From NCBI RefSeq assembly GCF_030272615.1, contig NC_081410.1:571039152-571103151 (forward strand): a stretch of 64,000 nucleotides of DNA, given 5' to 3'. The stretch's first letter is position 1; each line of letters opens with the position of its first letter. This DNA comes from Cryptomeria japonica. Taxonomy: Eukaryota > Streptophyta > Pinopsida > Cupressales > Cupressaceae. The position numbers were made by a program, and so were the translations under genes. Below the pieces are notes generated by a model, which did not search any database, was not told the origin of the DNA, and saw nothing but the letters and a program-made list of their open reading frames with translations. Shown here piece by piece: positions 45,039 through 57,333 of the stretch.

Positions 45039-45349
45039 TAGAAACTTCCTCAATGAGTGCTTAGATGCTTACAAACTAAGGTTAAAGCCATAACTAGGAG
45101 TTTATCATCTTCCTTATAATCTTTCATTGAGATGATCTGTTGTAACATGTTATATCAAGAATGTTTTGAAGTTGAAAGTTATAGGACATTACATAGGTTC
45201 ACCCACCTTGGTACCTTGGAGCCAAAAGAGTAGGAGATCTCAGTCTTGTGACTGAGTCTTGTCAAGTTGGCCAAATCCTTCGTCGAGTCTATTGATAAGT
45301 TAGTGGTAATTCCTCTAGTACTCGGGGACTGTTGGTTTGGGAACCAACA
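45034..45349 (+). repeat. 5' LTR of element G, right portion
   Basis: Continues the left LTR of G after Cop-C; matches about 52945-53251. It ends GGGAACCAACA. The first five bases are the TAGTG duplication. Confidence 0.85.
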
Positions 45350-45352
45350 TAA

Positions 45353-45370
45353 TGGTGACTATACTAGGGA
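45353..45370 (+). promoter_or_regulatory. Primer binding site of element G
   Basis: TGGTGACTATACTAGGGA, one base different from the Tat-1 site at 1754-1771, three bases after the LTR. The shared primer type suggests cross-mobilisation by a Tat-like element. Confidence 0.75.
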
Positions 45371-45939
45371 TATTCTTAAAAGAAAATATTGTTAAAGTTT
45401 AGTTGGCTGCACATGAGTCTCTGGTTGCATGGTTTTCAATTTGGAAAATTTTTGTAGCAACTTGTTTAGATGAAAATTTAAATCTCTGTTGATGGAGAAG
45501 ACCCATAATGATGAAATATTTTAAATAGATTTTTGTTGTTTAAACTTTGTTCCTCTGAAAGGAGGTGGTGACTCTATCTCAAAGAACCTAATAATGAAGC
45601 AAGAAGAGCTCCATCTTTGAAGGAGTCCTCAGTCTGAAGCAAGAGAGCAGCTGGTGCAATTTTTCCATGTATTCTTCTTTGAGAAGTTTTTTCTGAAAAC
45701 TATATTTTTTTTGTTTTGAAAAGAGTTCCCTATTTAGTGTTGTAGCACTAAGTATAAAGGGAAAGAGTTCATTTTCAGATTTGCATACTTCTCTATTGTA
45801 TTTTTAGTCATATACTTGTGTTGAAAAAAGTATGCAATCTTTGTAATAGGCTTATCCAAAGGATCTTAAGTCTGATTTTCAGTCTTTATATATTATTTCT
45901 ACTTGAGACCTTGTTGTAAAAGAATCAAGAAATGTGTAA
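45371..45939 (+). other. Leader of element G
   Basis: Between primer site and the gag-like frame. No ORF of note; A/T-rich with T-runs near 45690-45710. It would hold the packaging signal if the element is mobilised in trans. Confidence 0.5.
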
Positions 45940-46759
45940 TTGTTATCTTTGTATGAGAATCTTGTAAAGACAAGCAAGATGTATGATCACTATGTTGTCC
46001 TAGGCATAATGTGTGATCAACAACTTCAAGGTCAGCCTAAAAGAGTGTCCATCCCTAACAGGTATAGGCCTTTAAGTTTCAGCAACATTGAAGGGTATCC
46101 AAATCCCTTCCCCATTGAGTTTGAGGATCAAGTACCTTTGTTTCATGCACATGGATCCAAGCCAACACTCCACCACAATCAGGCATTCAGTGAGTTTGTT
46201 GAAGTCTTTCAGTTTTGCAAGGAAGATATAGTCATGAAGTTCTTTGTGAGGTCATTGAAGGATGGCACAAAGGACTGGGATGAGTCTAGAAACAAAAAGT
46301 GTGTGTGCATGGGATTGCTTGAGGAGGTTGTTTTTGGAAATTTTAAGTGATGATGCTATCAGTTATGAGCAGCCTTTTATTTCTTAGAATATTTCGGCAA
46401 GTGGGGATGCAATGTATGCACAAGAGCAATAAATGCCAAGAGTTGAATATGGATTTCAAGACATAAGTGTCCATATTGTCCCAGCTTATACTTTTTAGCA
46501 GTATGAGCATCTTTATCAGCCCCAAATAGTGTAAGAACAAAGTTCCTATGTTGTGAACCCAATGGTGTATGCTAGCACTCACCTGGACATGAAAATACAA
46601 GTGGGTGAGAAACCTTATGCATTGTTGTCTAGATTCTTGGAAGCACTTCAAAGTGTCCCAATGAGCTTCATGCTTCAATAATTTGAATGGGTAGACTTAT
46701 TTTTACAAGTCTATGAACCTGGTGTTGTTCACTGGCCAAAGAGTTCAAAACCAACTAGT
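45940..46759 (+). pseudogene. Element G gag-like remnant
   Basis: Open at 45940-46350 (136 codons, start not certain). The part HNQAFSEFVEVFQFCKEDIV followed by MKFFVRSLKDGTKDW resembles the gypsy gag block with E-D-V-x-M-K-x-F-V-x-S-L, but no zinc knuckle is seen. After 46350 the frame is damaged to about 46680, where FEWVDLFLQVYEP opens a new readable stretch. No protease or RT follows. Confidence 0.55.
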
Positions 46760-47968
46760 ATGCATCAAATTATTGCATGGATTGAAATGTTTGAGGATGT
46801 GAAGTCTAGGATGCAGCTTGGTAATGAAATCTTGCATGTTGATAATGACAAGGTTGAGCAAGAATGTGATAACAACGCTCCCTACATTATTGGAAATCGG
46901 TCATATGATCAACATGAAGAAGGCAATGAGTGTGAACAATAGATGGTTGAAGAGCATGAACCTGAAAACCTAAATGAAGTTGAAGATGAATATCTAAAAG
47001 GTCATAATTCTTTTCTAGATGATAACTTTGATTTTGAGAAGGTTGTTGGAGATGCAATCTCCCATGACATGACAAACATATGATCTCATGAATCCAGTGG
47101 GCTTTCAGTTGAAGAAGACAACATCATGGGACATGAAAATGAACAAGAGAACACTTGTTCTATTAGTAGTAAAGGCATCTCAAGCTTTCTAACAATAGAG
47201 TACTTGAGATATGCACAAGGAAAGAGTAACCAATTCTTGCTCCCTACTGATTTGGATTTTGATAGTGAGGTTATCTCTTACAATGCTTCAAAAAATGCAC
47301 CTACTGTCCAAATCCTTCGTATGTTTGAACTGGTTGATGTGCAAGAACATGAAGATCTTGAATGCATGGGATTCTTCGAGTATGATTATGATTTGTGTGC
47401 TGATGCAAATTGCTTGCATGCTGATACAAAATCATATTTTTGTTTTGAAGACATATAAACAGTTGATGCTCATGATGGCATTTTTTATGACAGTGCACAT
47501 GAGGGGGAAGTGGCTTTTGATCACAGTGATCAAAGTGGCGATGGGATGGGAGAGTGTGATGATGAATCTAATTAAAAAAAATAGATGCAAGCCCCCAGCC
47601 CAATGTGTTGAACCTCACTATGATGAACTCTTGTATGAGTGGGAAGACAAGGTGCATGCAAGTGAGGGATCATGTAGAAGTGATAATGGTAATCCAACAT
47701 GCATCCAAGTTGCTAATGTAGATTGCATCAAATGGGACTCGGAGTTAGAAGATGAAGATTCTTTTCAACTTGATGATTTGCAGTTGCAAGAGATGGTCGG
47801 TGATGATCCTTTTTATTTTCTTGATAACAATGTGCTTGGTGTAGACAATGGGAGGGTGAGATCTTTTGAGAGTTCCTCTTTTGATGAGAAAACTAATGAT
47901 TTGAATGAAACCTATATTCTCAGTTGTGTGCCTTTGTTTTCTCAGCTGAGTGGTGTTTCTATGATGTG
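46760..47968 (+). pseudogene. Element G acidic ORF remnant
   Basis: Two main open stretches, 46760-47458 with stops near 46940 and 47080, and 47560-47968. They are very rich in Asp and Glu (ENLNEVEDEYLKG, DSELEDEDSFQLDDLQLQEM) with scattered Cys. I recognise no domain. It occupies the place of pol in a normal element. It might be a degenerate extra ORF; this is a guess. Confidence 0.45.
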
Positions 47969-48416
47969 ACGGTGATGTGAACCATGGTGTATGTTATGTT
48001 CAACATGGAAATTTATTTTTCAGTGAGCATGATTGTTTTTTGTCACACAATGATTTGTTTTTTCAGTCATTGCATGAGTTTCAGATTTTTAATGACAGTG
48101 AGTGCAATGATGGTTTTCATTTTAGTAGCTGGATAAGAGATACCAACATGTTTTAGTAGTGGTATGCTAGCTATATCATCAAATTGGTTTCAATGCAGTC
48201 TGAGGAGAATAATGTTTATGATAGAGGAAAACATTGGGTAACCTTTTCAGGTGGCCTTGGTCCATCACTGGTGGTTTGATCCTCAAGACACATCAGTTTG
48301 GGGCAGAGAAGACCCTTTTGATTCTCTGCCCAATGGAGTGGGCGACCGGTCTACTCCCTAGAGATTTGGGATCTTTCCATGCCCACAAGGGGCATGCATC
48401 ACCAAGCTAGAGCCAT
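47969..48416 (+). other. 3' untranslated part of element G
   Basis: No gene. Near 48299-48360 there is a purine-rich GGGGCAGAGAAGACCC word, about 110 bases before the LTR, not adjacent to it. The usual polypurine tract directly before 48417 is not evident. Confidence 0.45.
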
Positions 48417-51400
48417 TGTTAGGACTTCAAAACTTTTTGCTAATTTTCAAGACCCATGCTCAAAAATTTGTAGGTTGCATTCAGAATCGCCTTTTGGAAC
48501 CGGCCTTTATAGCTCATTTGGTGAGCTCATTTTTTTGCATCGAAGATTTGTCATCGAAAATCCCTTTAAGGGATGGTTATACACCTTATAGAGATGCTAT
48601 ATTCATGTTTACAACTTCCCTAGATCAATTATGATGCATTTGTTTAGTCTCCTTCAGAGGTCGTGAAGTTAGGGTTGTTGATTTGCAGTTATTCCAGTTT
48701 TTTGGGTAGCTTTGTTTGAGACATTATAACTTTGCACCAGTTGATTTTCAAGCCAAACGGAGAATTTTCTATGATTCCCTGCTATTTTGTGAAGCATTAT
48801 GTCAAGTGGTTGAGTCCCATTAATCCATTTGACATGTTTCGCAAGTTGATTCCATTTGCAAAATATTCAAATCTGCAGCTTAACATTGTCAACAGCAGTT
48901 TGAGGGCCACTTTGAAAATTCATATTTCATGCCCAATTGACCTATACTTTAAATCAATGGTTCCCCATGATTCTCTCTAAGATTATCTGCCACTTCCCAA
49001 GCGTGTATCCTCCCAGCTCATCATTTGATAAGTTTTCAACGCCCACTCCAAACGAACCTTTTCAAGGTTCAAATGCAGCACTTTCTAGTTTTCTAAGTAG
49101 GCAACTTTGCAATTTGATATCTTTTGTCTCGGATGTCGTAATGACGATCCGTCAAATGCCCTGGATTTTATGTTTTTCAATTTATTGGTTTTCCAGATCC
49201 CAAGCCTTGGGCAAATGTTTTGGTCAGTTTTTGGAGGCAGTTCTGGAGGCTAGTCAGGTGTTTTGGGAGAATTTCAAAGTTGCTTAGAAGTCAAATTTGA
49301 AGATTCTGGATTCAGTTTCTTAGATCCCAGACACTTCAGGACAATGAATCCGAGCATTCTCACTAGGTTAGTGTTCCAAAAACAATTTTTTTTTTAGTCG
49401 GGCCCAACTAATGGTAAGGCCCAATGAACTAAATGTGTAATATCCAAATCATTTTGTTTTGAATGTTATTGTATTTGGAATTAATTTGGGTAAAACACTT
49501 ATGGTATTGTCAAATCATCCAATGTATTCATAAGTTGGGCTGGAAAGGATTGATATATAAAATTATAATGATTTAATACTAATGACACATGAATTCCTAA
49601 CATCGGGTGGTTCATGAAGGCAAATAAAGGGTTAAAATCAAAAGGTGAAGGGAATAATTTAAAATATAACAATTTTAAATCATTTTGAATAGTGATTTGA
49701 GAACACGAGAGGTGAAAAAATAATGGTGGGGCCCAAGAAAAATATAGGAGGGATTCAAGTGTTTAAAGACTTAGTAAAAGTCTTATAAAAATTATTGCCC
49801 CATGTGAGTTCTTTTTTAAAATAAATGGAGTCATTGTGGGATAAGCCCATGCAAGCACAAGGATTTCAAAGGGGGGAGTTTTTATCTTTTTTACCCCGCG
49901 GGTTGGAAGCATACATCCACAAGAGGCATCAGATAAGCGTGCGAACAAAGCGCAAGTAAAGTGTTTTATCCGGCGAGGTAAGCAGAGTCAGTATGAGAGC
50001 CCACGGGTAAAGGGAATCCAGTGGCGGGAGAGAGATGTGCTTATCCCTTGCGGGACAAGCGAGCAACATAAACTTACGCAGGCTAAGGCATGACTGGGTA
50101 GTGGGTTCTTTTTTGTTATCCTGCGAGATAAGTTGTAGGTAGAAGGCCAAGACAAGAGCAAAAAGAATAGAAAGCCTACATGGAAGAGAAGGAAGTTAGG
50201 GTATCAAAATGTGAATGCTCACGCGAAAGCATGAAGAAATTATAACACAGACCAAATGAAAGCGAGATTAGGGTTTCCTCGAAGCACAAAAAATGGAGGA
50301 AGTTGCAGGGATAAGTTATTGCAGAGGAAACTCAGAGATATCGGCCACGTATTTCATATAGGAGATATGGGTAAGGCTTAAAAGATTGGAAGAATGCAAA
50401 CCCTAACCCACTTATCTCACAAATTCCCATTAGTGTCTGCAGAGCAATGTTCACGAATTGCAAGATGTGGAATCATGGACACCATACTATAGAGCAGGCT
50501 TCCATAGTGGATTTTGTCAGCATTGGAAACGCTCTAATATGTTGTCCAGAAGCACTTGAGTTACGAGAAGCTGTTAGGTGCTGACGACTGGGGCATTGTC
50601 AAAGGTTGTGGAAGGAGTTGCGGACAAGGATACTGAGCAATAGAAAGTGGCTCATTTTTTTTCCATCAGACAGGTCCTGTTTTGCAAGCCCGATCTGCTA
50701 AAAACTGTCTAGTAGGTTGTTCTGTGTAGTTCCTTTCAGCATCAACCATACATCAACAACGATATAAAAGAGATTTTTTAATGGAAATATGGAAAGCAAA
50801 ATTTCTAACGGGATGTGTTCAGCATAGGGCAAATTTGGAATGCTGGCAACCAATGTGAGGTTCGAGTAGGGATTAATAGTCATGATTGTACGGATTGGAT
50901 CCATGAGACAGTGAAGGTGTTTCTCACACATACACTCTAGAAGATATTTTAGTGGGAATTCTCAGTCCCCCGAATAGTTTGAAGACTCTAAATTTGCCAG
51001 AGATTGAGTGCCTTCAAATACAAAACCTTACTTGATTTGTTATAATCATTTGCGGACAATGCAAAGATGCAATAAAGATTCAAATATTAGATTAATAACG
51101 AGTGAAGGCCAACTCATAACTCAATTTTATGCTTTTCTTGTAACTCTTAATAGTTCTCATCATTTGAATGAAGAATTTTAAATCAGAGATATTCTCATAG
51201 GCGCTGACTCATATGGTGAATTGTGGTCTGCTAATCTGAATTGTTGTTCTCAGAATTTGTTACAAAATAAGTTCAGGAGTGAGATGTGAAAATGGGATCA
51301 TAATGAAAAGTTATCTCCAAGCATCCAGAGAATGATTTGTGGAGGGTTTATGAGAAATGGCCACAAGGATTCGGCCTATACAATCTTAATGTTCTTACGG

Positions 51401-53251
51401 TGATGATGAGTAAGGATGGAAATTAGCACTGAACACAGTGGTAGCTAGTTAGAAAGTAAAGTTAACAAGAAATATTGCACCCTTCAATCTTAAGTGGATC
51501 AAATCATTGAATTAGTTGTGTAGTGAAATTAATTCATGGTACCATCAATAAGGAAAATGCCCCAATGTCTTATGTTGTGAAAATAGGCTAACAACGATTA
51601 GTGAATGTGGGTTGTTAAATATAGGAATTTCAGGGATACTCTTTTCTGTGTGTCTAAAATTACGAGAGAGTGACAAATGAAAAGTTTGGTCTTCAGAAAA
51701 TAATTTTTCTTGCTTTGCTATCTTTCATAGCCTCTTTATAGAGGCTCAAATGCCATTTGTAGAGTATATACGCTTGTCTGGGCAAGTGAAAAATATAGGG
51801 AGGAAGTAAAATTTCAAGCTGGCTAAATATGATGATGTGCAGGTGTAAAACATTTTTCAAGTCCTTGAAATTTGTTGTCAAGTGGGTTATGATTTTTTCA
51901 CTCATAAGTGGTTATTCACGGATTTCAGTGAGATAATTGGTATCCCAATTACTCTTCATTCACATACATATTTTGAAAATGGACGGTATACATGTAGATG
52001 ACATGTCAGAACATTTGGCAAAGGGAGAGAATTTTGCTACTTTTGAACAGTTGAAAAGATGCAGTAAAAATCAGAAATTGGTTTTCACAAATAGGGAATT
52101 TTATCAATTTTTCAGATCAGAGGGAAAAGTGAGTATTTTTCAGTTAGAGGTGGACAGTGACCAAAAATAGAAAACATTGGCAGTGGTGTAGAGGTGAGTT
52201 GACAAATGCAACCAAAGAGGATTTTCTGATTTTTCAACGTTTCTAGCAGGTGTGGCATGTGCATAATTTTGGAAAATTTTGAAAGAAGAGATGATTTGTA
52301 ATTCAGATTTCAAGATGAAGAAAGGTCTCTTTCTGAAATTCCTTTAGGGTTTTCTTCTTTTGATGTATATCTTTCTTTCTTCTTCTCAGAAAAGGGATTT
52401 TGAATGTAAGCTTTTCCTTCATTCTGGAAGCAAGACTTCCATGCATACACAGTGCAAGTTTTAATGTCAGTTAGTGTTAATTTTCAACTTGTAGTTTTGT
52501 GTTCAAGCATGTTGTAATCAATAATACATAAAGATTTCAAGGCTTTGTTTGAGTTGTCTCTCCTATGTACTCATTTTTCATGAAATGAAATGGCTAAGGG
52601 ACTTTTGTTTTATCCCTATAAGTGAGGCGTTTGTCTTTTTTTTTGCTTCTCTCCAAGGACGAGAATAATTTTCTTATAGCAGGATGGAGGAATGATGTTG
52701 TGCATGGGAGATTCATGCGTGTGGCTGTTAATGAAAGCTTGATTAGAGGATGTTGATGTAATGCATCAGTATTTCAAGCTCAATGGTTACATGTTCTCAT
52801 TGTTTGAATGCCAAGTCTGCATGTTGTAAAGTTGACTCTGTTGCCCATACACGGCACTGGTCATGGTTGTTGTTTCCAACTCTTAGAATCCTTTTTTTAA
52901 TCAAAATATTTTCCTTTCTGCATTTCCTTTCAAGCATTAGGAGTCTTCCTCAATGAGTGCTTAGATGCTTACAAACTAAGGTTAAAGCCATAGCCAGGAG
53001 TTTATCCATCTTTCTTAGTATCTTTCATTGAGATGATTTGTTGTAACATGTAATGTCAAGAGTGTTTTGAAGCCGAAAGTTATAGGACATTACATAGGTT
53101 CACCTGCCTTGGTCTCGCAGAGCCAAAAGAGTAGGAGATCTCAGTCTTGTGACTGAATCTTGTCAAGTTGGCCAAATCCTTTCCCCAATCCTATCGATGA
53201 GTTAGTGGCAATTCCTCTAGGACTCAAGGACTATTGCTTTGGGAACCAATA
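48417..53251 (+). repeat. 3' LTR of element G
   Basis: 4835 bases, uninterrupted. Starts TGTTAGGACTTC and ends AACCAATA (CA changed to TA). It keeps blocks missing from the left copy (near 50330-50520 and 52770-52930). Only short unconserved ORFs are present. A GATAAG/GATAAGC word cluster lies near 49838-50130. Confidence 0.88.
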
Positions 53252-53353
53252 GAGCTAATGCCAGAAAATGTAGTATGAAATGCAAAATAGAAAGAAAATA
53301 TTTTTGTTTGATGCAATATTGCAATGAACTGGGGATGCTCCTGCATCAAGAAG

Positions 53354-54091
53354 TTTGGGTTAGATGACTCCAAACCTATTGGGACATCTATGGTGACTGG
53401 TTGTAAATTATCTAAGAATGATGAATCTCCAAAAGTTAATCAAATTTTGTAGAGATCTATGGTTGGTGAACTGCTATATCTTACTCAGACTAGGTGGGAC
53501 ATTATGCATGATGTATGCATGGTTGTTAGATATCAAGCCGATCTGAAAGATACTCATGTCACTGCTATGAAGAGGATATTTAGATACTTGAAGGGAACTA
53601 TAAACTATGGTTTATGGTTTCCGATGAATGATGATTTCATGCTATGTGCTTACACTTATGCTGATTGGGCTAGTGATATTGATGACTGGAAGAGTACTAC
53701 CAATGGAGCATTCTTTCTAGCTAAGGAGTTGGTTTCATGGGCTAGCAAAAAACAAGATTCAGTGTCCTTATCTACAGCTGAAGCTGAGTACATTGTTGCT
53801 TCTAGTAATTGCACTTAATAGTTTGGATGAAGCAAATATTGAAAGGTATCAAAGTTATCCATGATGAGCATACTGTTATATTCTGTGATAATTTCAGTGC
53901 TATTAACATGTCAAAGAATCCGATGCAACATTCAAAGACTAAACATGTGTCAATCGAATATTACTACTTGAGAGAGCAAGTCAGTGAAGAGAAGGTGAAG
54001 TTGGAGTATGTATCTACAAAGGAATAAATAGCTAATATTTTTACTAAGGCTTTGCCTGAAGATACATTTTTCTATTAGAGAGAGGGTTAGT
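53354..54091 (+). pseudogene. Cop-A pol, right part: RT end and RNase H
   Basis: Continues Cop-A in the same frame after the solo LTR: KFGLDDSKPIGTSMVTG, a stop near 53450, SMVGELLYLTQTRWDIM, then RNase H blocks MKRIFRYLKGTINYGLWFP, CAYTYADWASDIDDWKSTT and SLSTAEAEYIVASSNCT. A one-base loss near 53815 shifts the frame; 53809-54027 then reads VIFCDNFSAINMSKNP and STKE, then IANIFTKALPEDTFFY. The copia 3' LTR is not visible after it; Unit D begins within a few bases. Confidence 0.88.
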
Positions 54092-54226
54092 GTAGGATCA
54101 AGGGGGGCCAAAAAGTGGCAATGTGAAAAAAATAGCCTTCCTCACTCGCTTAAAAATCCGAAAATCCATGTTGACTTTTTGCTTGGCCTGGGTGTCAGTA
54201 CACCTTGGCCTGGTAATTACCTATGC

Positions 54227-54268
54227 AAATCGGATATCGGATAAAATCGGATATCCGATTTTTATTTG
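54227..54268. repeat. Left palindrome cluster of Unit D
   Basis: AAATCGGATATCGG followed by AAATCGGATATCCGATTTTT. The core TCGGATATCCGA is a perfect 12-bp palindrome. Variants recur at 54621-54634 and 54728-54740. Confidence 0.85.
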
Positions 54269-54282
54269 TAATTTTAATTTAA

Positions 54283-54600
54283 AAAATATATTATATGTTA
54301 TGTATTATATAATATGTATTATATGTTACGTATTATATAATACAATATTATATTGTATAATATAATATTAAATTATATTATATATTATATAATATTGAAT
54401 TATATTATATATTATAATATAATATAATATAATATTGTATTATATTATATATAATATAATATTGTATTATATTATATATAATATTGTATTATATTATATA
54501 TAATATAATATAATACAATACGTATTATATAATATAATAATATATTATATAATATATTATTATATTATATAATATATTATTATATTAAATATGTTATTTA
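54283..54600. repeat. TATAATAT-rich low-complexity tract
   Basis: Dense irregular repeats of TATTATATAATAT and TATAATATAATATTG words; near-pure A/T. No gene. Confidence 0.9.
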
Positions 54601-54957
54601 AAAATAATTTAAGTGTTGAAATCGAATATCCGATTTTTTGCGACTTTTATATTTAGACAGTGACAGTCCCGTGAGTCATTTTTAACTCACGAGTCACACG
54701 AATTTGTCAAAATCTGATAGCCGCTCCATCCGATATCCGGTTTTTTGACAAAAAATTGCTAAAAAATAGATTTAGAGGTAAGAATTTTGTCGTTTTGAAT
54801 CATTTTCATTCATTTTTTGTATTTTTTGTGAATGTTTATTTGATTTTTCATTGAAAATATGCTTTTTTTTCATGAAAACTAGGTTTTTTAAAATCAAATA
54901 CCTAATTGTTTAAATTTGTTAACTAAATTTAATTGTTTACATTCAATTAGGTTAAAA

Positions 54958-56870
54958 ATGGGAGACAACAATGAAAACACTGACCAACCACAACTGCAAC
55001 AACCAAACCCTCATTTGCCGAACCCCCCCTCAATTCAAGATTTGATTGCACAAAATTTGAATGAATTGAGGGGGATTGCAGAAGTATATTGTAGGATCCC
55101 TCGTCTAAACCCATTTTTTGATCCTCTCACGTTGATCGTAAAAAGTATAGAAACCATGACTGAGGAGCACAATGCCGCCCTTTTGTGGCGAGATTCTATG
55201 AAGGAAAAATATGTAGATGGCTTGTCATATAAGGATATCAAGGATTTTGAGATATCCAAAGCCAAAATCACCTCATTGTTTGTCAATCCCCGTACTGGTT
55301 AGCCTGTTGATCCCAAAAAAACAAAACTTTATATCAAATGGTGCACAAATGATGGGATTGTGAAAAATTTTTGGGATCATTGGTGGATGGTTTTCGACAA
55401 ACCACCCAACAGCAATCTTGATATCCCCTTCTATTTCATAAAAAAAATTGTATGTTGAGTTTGTTTTACAAAAACATGTGAACTACTTTGACATCCAACC
55501 TTTCCAAGGTGTAGGTTTAGGTATGCCCCAAAATAGACCTGGGGCAGTCAGAGTAGTGCAGGGCCCATATGTCCCCCCTCCTCCTGTTGATCCCCCACTT
55601 GCAGTTCAGCATCCTGATATCATTTGTGAGGTGGCTTCACAGACCATATTGGCTATTCACTCTTTCAGTAGCCTTTTGGTTTCTCAGGTTGCATTAGTAG
55701 CTCAACCTACTTTTGATGGTAGCGGTGCAACAGGTGGTGTTGATACATCATCCTCGGCTCCACACATATGCGTGCCCCATAGTTGTGTCATGTGTGGGCA
55801 CATATGCTTGGGTCCACTTGGACAGCCCATTGATCTTGCTGTGGACAGTGCAGATTACGAGGTGCATGAGATGCATGATGCGCTAGAGGTTATTACACAG
55901 ATTGGAGGATACCTTGGGGAGTCCTCACATGCTAGAGGCGAGGAGGTACCGTCCTCATACATTGATGATGCATTGGTAAGATTTGTGTTTTCACAGTTCA
56001 TGTTATATTTTAATTAAATATTTATAAATTAGATAATATTAAATACTAATTTTTATTTACATGGTCTATTTAACAGTTGATGACCGAGGATGAGTTGAGA
56101 TAGATTCAAGAGGGCACCTTGTCGGCCATTTCATTTGGCCTCGATAGCTTGACAGTACATATATTATTGCACCTAGTCATTTGTATTTTATTATGCATAC
56201 ATGCTCATCATTTATATTTGTATTAATTAGATTATGTATTAACTTGCATGTATATCTTATTTTACTCTTGTAGGGCACAAGCAGCACGAGTGCAGTGCAG
56301 TGTGATCTAGGATCTGGTAGTGCAATTGGAGAGAAGGGAAAGGTAATTGAATGCAAATATGATTGAATGAATAGTTTAAATAACTTATAGTGATTATACA
56401 TGTCTAGACATAGATTGATAGTTTCATATACTTGTTGTGTATATATACAAAGAATCCCTTGCTTCACATCCTTGATGACTACACCCAGTATACCTAAAGA
56501 AGAAGAAGAGATGCCTCGAGTAGATGTGTGTTTATTTTATTTTTTGATTAGTAGATATAATTTGTTATTATCAATGACAATTATATGCTAACTTGTATCA
56601 ATGTCATGCTTCTAAACATATGTAGGTTGTTTATGAAAATATTCAAAACATACCTCCTCTACCGAAGACATACATCAAGAGTCCTGCAAAGCTGAAGAGA
56701 AAACGTGGAGATGAGGTAAACATGAATAGTTCATTTTTATGTTAACTTTTTGAATGTGAATTATATAATATAACTAATATTAATCATGGTTTGTTTTTCT
56801 TGTGCAGGATCCTTCAAAGCCGAGCAGTGCGGCGAAGAGGATCAATTTTGATGATCCATCAGCAGCTTAG
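54958..56870 (+). pseudogene. Unit D gene 1: six-exon gene of unknown function, nearly intact
   Basis: ATG 54958 (MGDNNENTDQPQLQQPNP). Exon 1 runs to 55975 with donor GTAAGA; later exons are 56077-56154, 56274-56342, one ending near 56526, 56626-56715 and 56808-56870, each bordered by GT and AG. Where measurable, all introns are phase 0. Pro/Gln-rich start; a conserved-looking middle (RGIAEVYCRIPRLNPFFDPL, LWRDSMKEKYVDGLSYKD, YIKWCTNDGIVKNFWDHWW); a Pro-rich and Ser-rich part; basic KLKRKRGDE and SSAAKRINFDD tail, likely nuclear. Damage seen: TAG at 55300-55302 (probably from CAG), one extra A in an A-run near 55441-55447, TAG near 56101. The exon-4 acceptor is uncertain. I recognise no family; a transposon-encoded or captured protein is possible. 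Confidence 0.65.
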
Positions 56871-57140
56871 GATGTTATAGATAGTTTTGGGATGCTTACA
56901 TGTCTAGTTGGCATGTATATTTTGTATATGGACATACATTCACGTATTTAGACATACATTTTGTTTCAGTTGGTGTTTATGCCATATTTGTGTATGGACA
57001 TACATTTGTAATCATTGGACATTTTTATATATACAGAAGTTGATATTTGATCATATAAATTGTTGCTCATCTGTGTGTAGTGTTATCATGGAAATATTTA
57101 ATCTTCATTCCAATAATTAACAATGATTAATAATGGCTAT

Positions 57141-57333
57141 TTAATGAACAATACAATTCATTTCATTTCATCATAAGTGTTGTTTTTATAATGAACAATA
57201 TAATTCATTTAATGAACGATACAATACAATTTATTTAATGAACAATACAATTCATTTAATCAACAATACAATAAAATTCATTCAATGAACAATACAATTC
57301 ATAAACAATAAAATTCATTTAATGAACAATACC
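57141..57333. repeat. ~20-bp AATGAACAATACAATTCATT repeats
   Basis: About eight imperfect copies, A/T-rich, directly before the 359-bp array. 56871-57140 before it is the 3' flank of gene 1 without other features. Confidence 0.85.

Larger units (their letters stand above)
33737..53251 (+). mobile_element. Element G: gypsy-like element with giant LTRs and little coding (LARD-like)
   Basis: 33737-45349 (minus Cop-C) and 48417-53251 are long direct repeats starting TGTTGGGACTTC/TGTTAGGACTTC and ending AACCAACA/AACCAATA. GAACT (33732-33736) and GAGCT (53252-53256) form a one-mismatch target duplication. A primer site like that of Tat-1 follows the left LTR. Only about 3 kb lies between the LTRs, with a gag-like remnant and no protease, RT or integrase. 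It should therefore depend on another element; Tat or a related gypsy is suggested by the primer site. A polypurine tract next to 48417 is not obvious. Confidence 0.85.
33083..53348 (-). mobile_element. Probable solo LTR inserted in Cop-A, later split by element G
   Basis: Cop-A coding is interrupted with AGAAG on both sides (33078-33082 and 53349-53353). The insert starts TGGTGTAG and ends GCATCA, TG...CA ends as for an LTR. Removing G (33737-53251) leaves about 750 bases without coding sequence: 33083-33736 and 53257-53348. That fits a solo LTR. The orientation (minus) is guessed from the TGATGCAGG start of copia-like LTRs. The family is unidentified. Confidence 0.65.

Noticed and set aside
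54095-54130. 3' LTR of Cop-A directly after its RNase H
   Set aside because: A purine-rich ATCAAGGGGGGCC word is present, but no LTR start follows and no matching left LTR is in the window; the sequence passes into Unit D.
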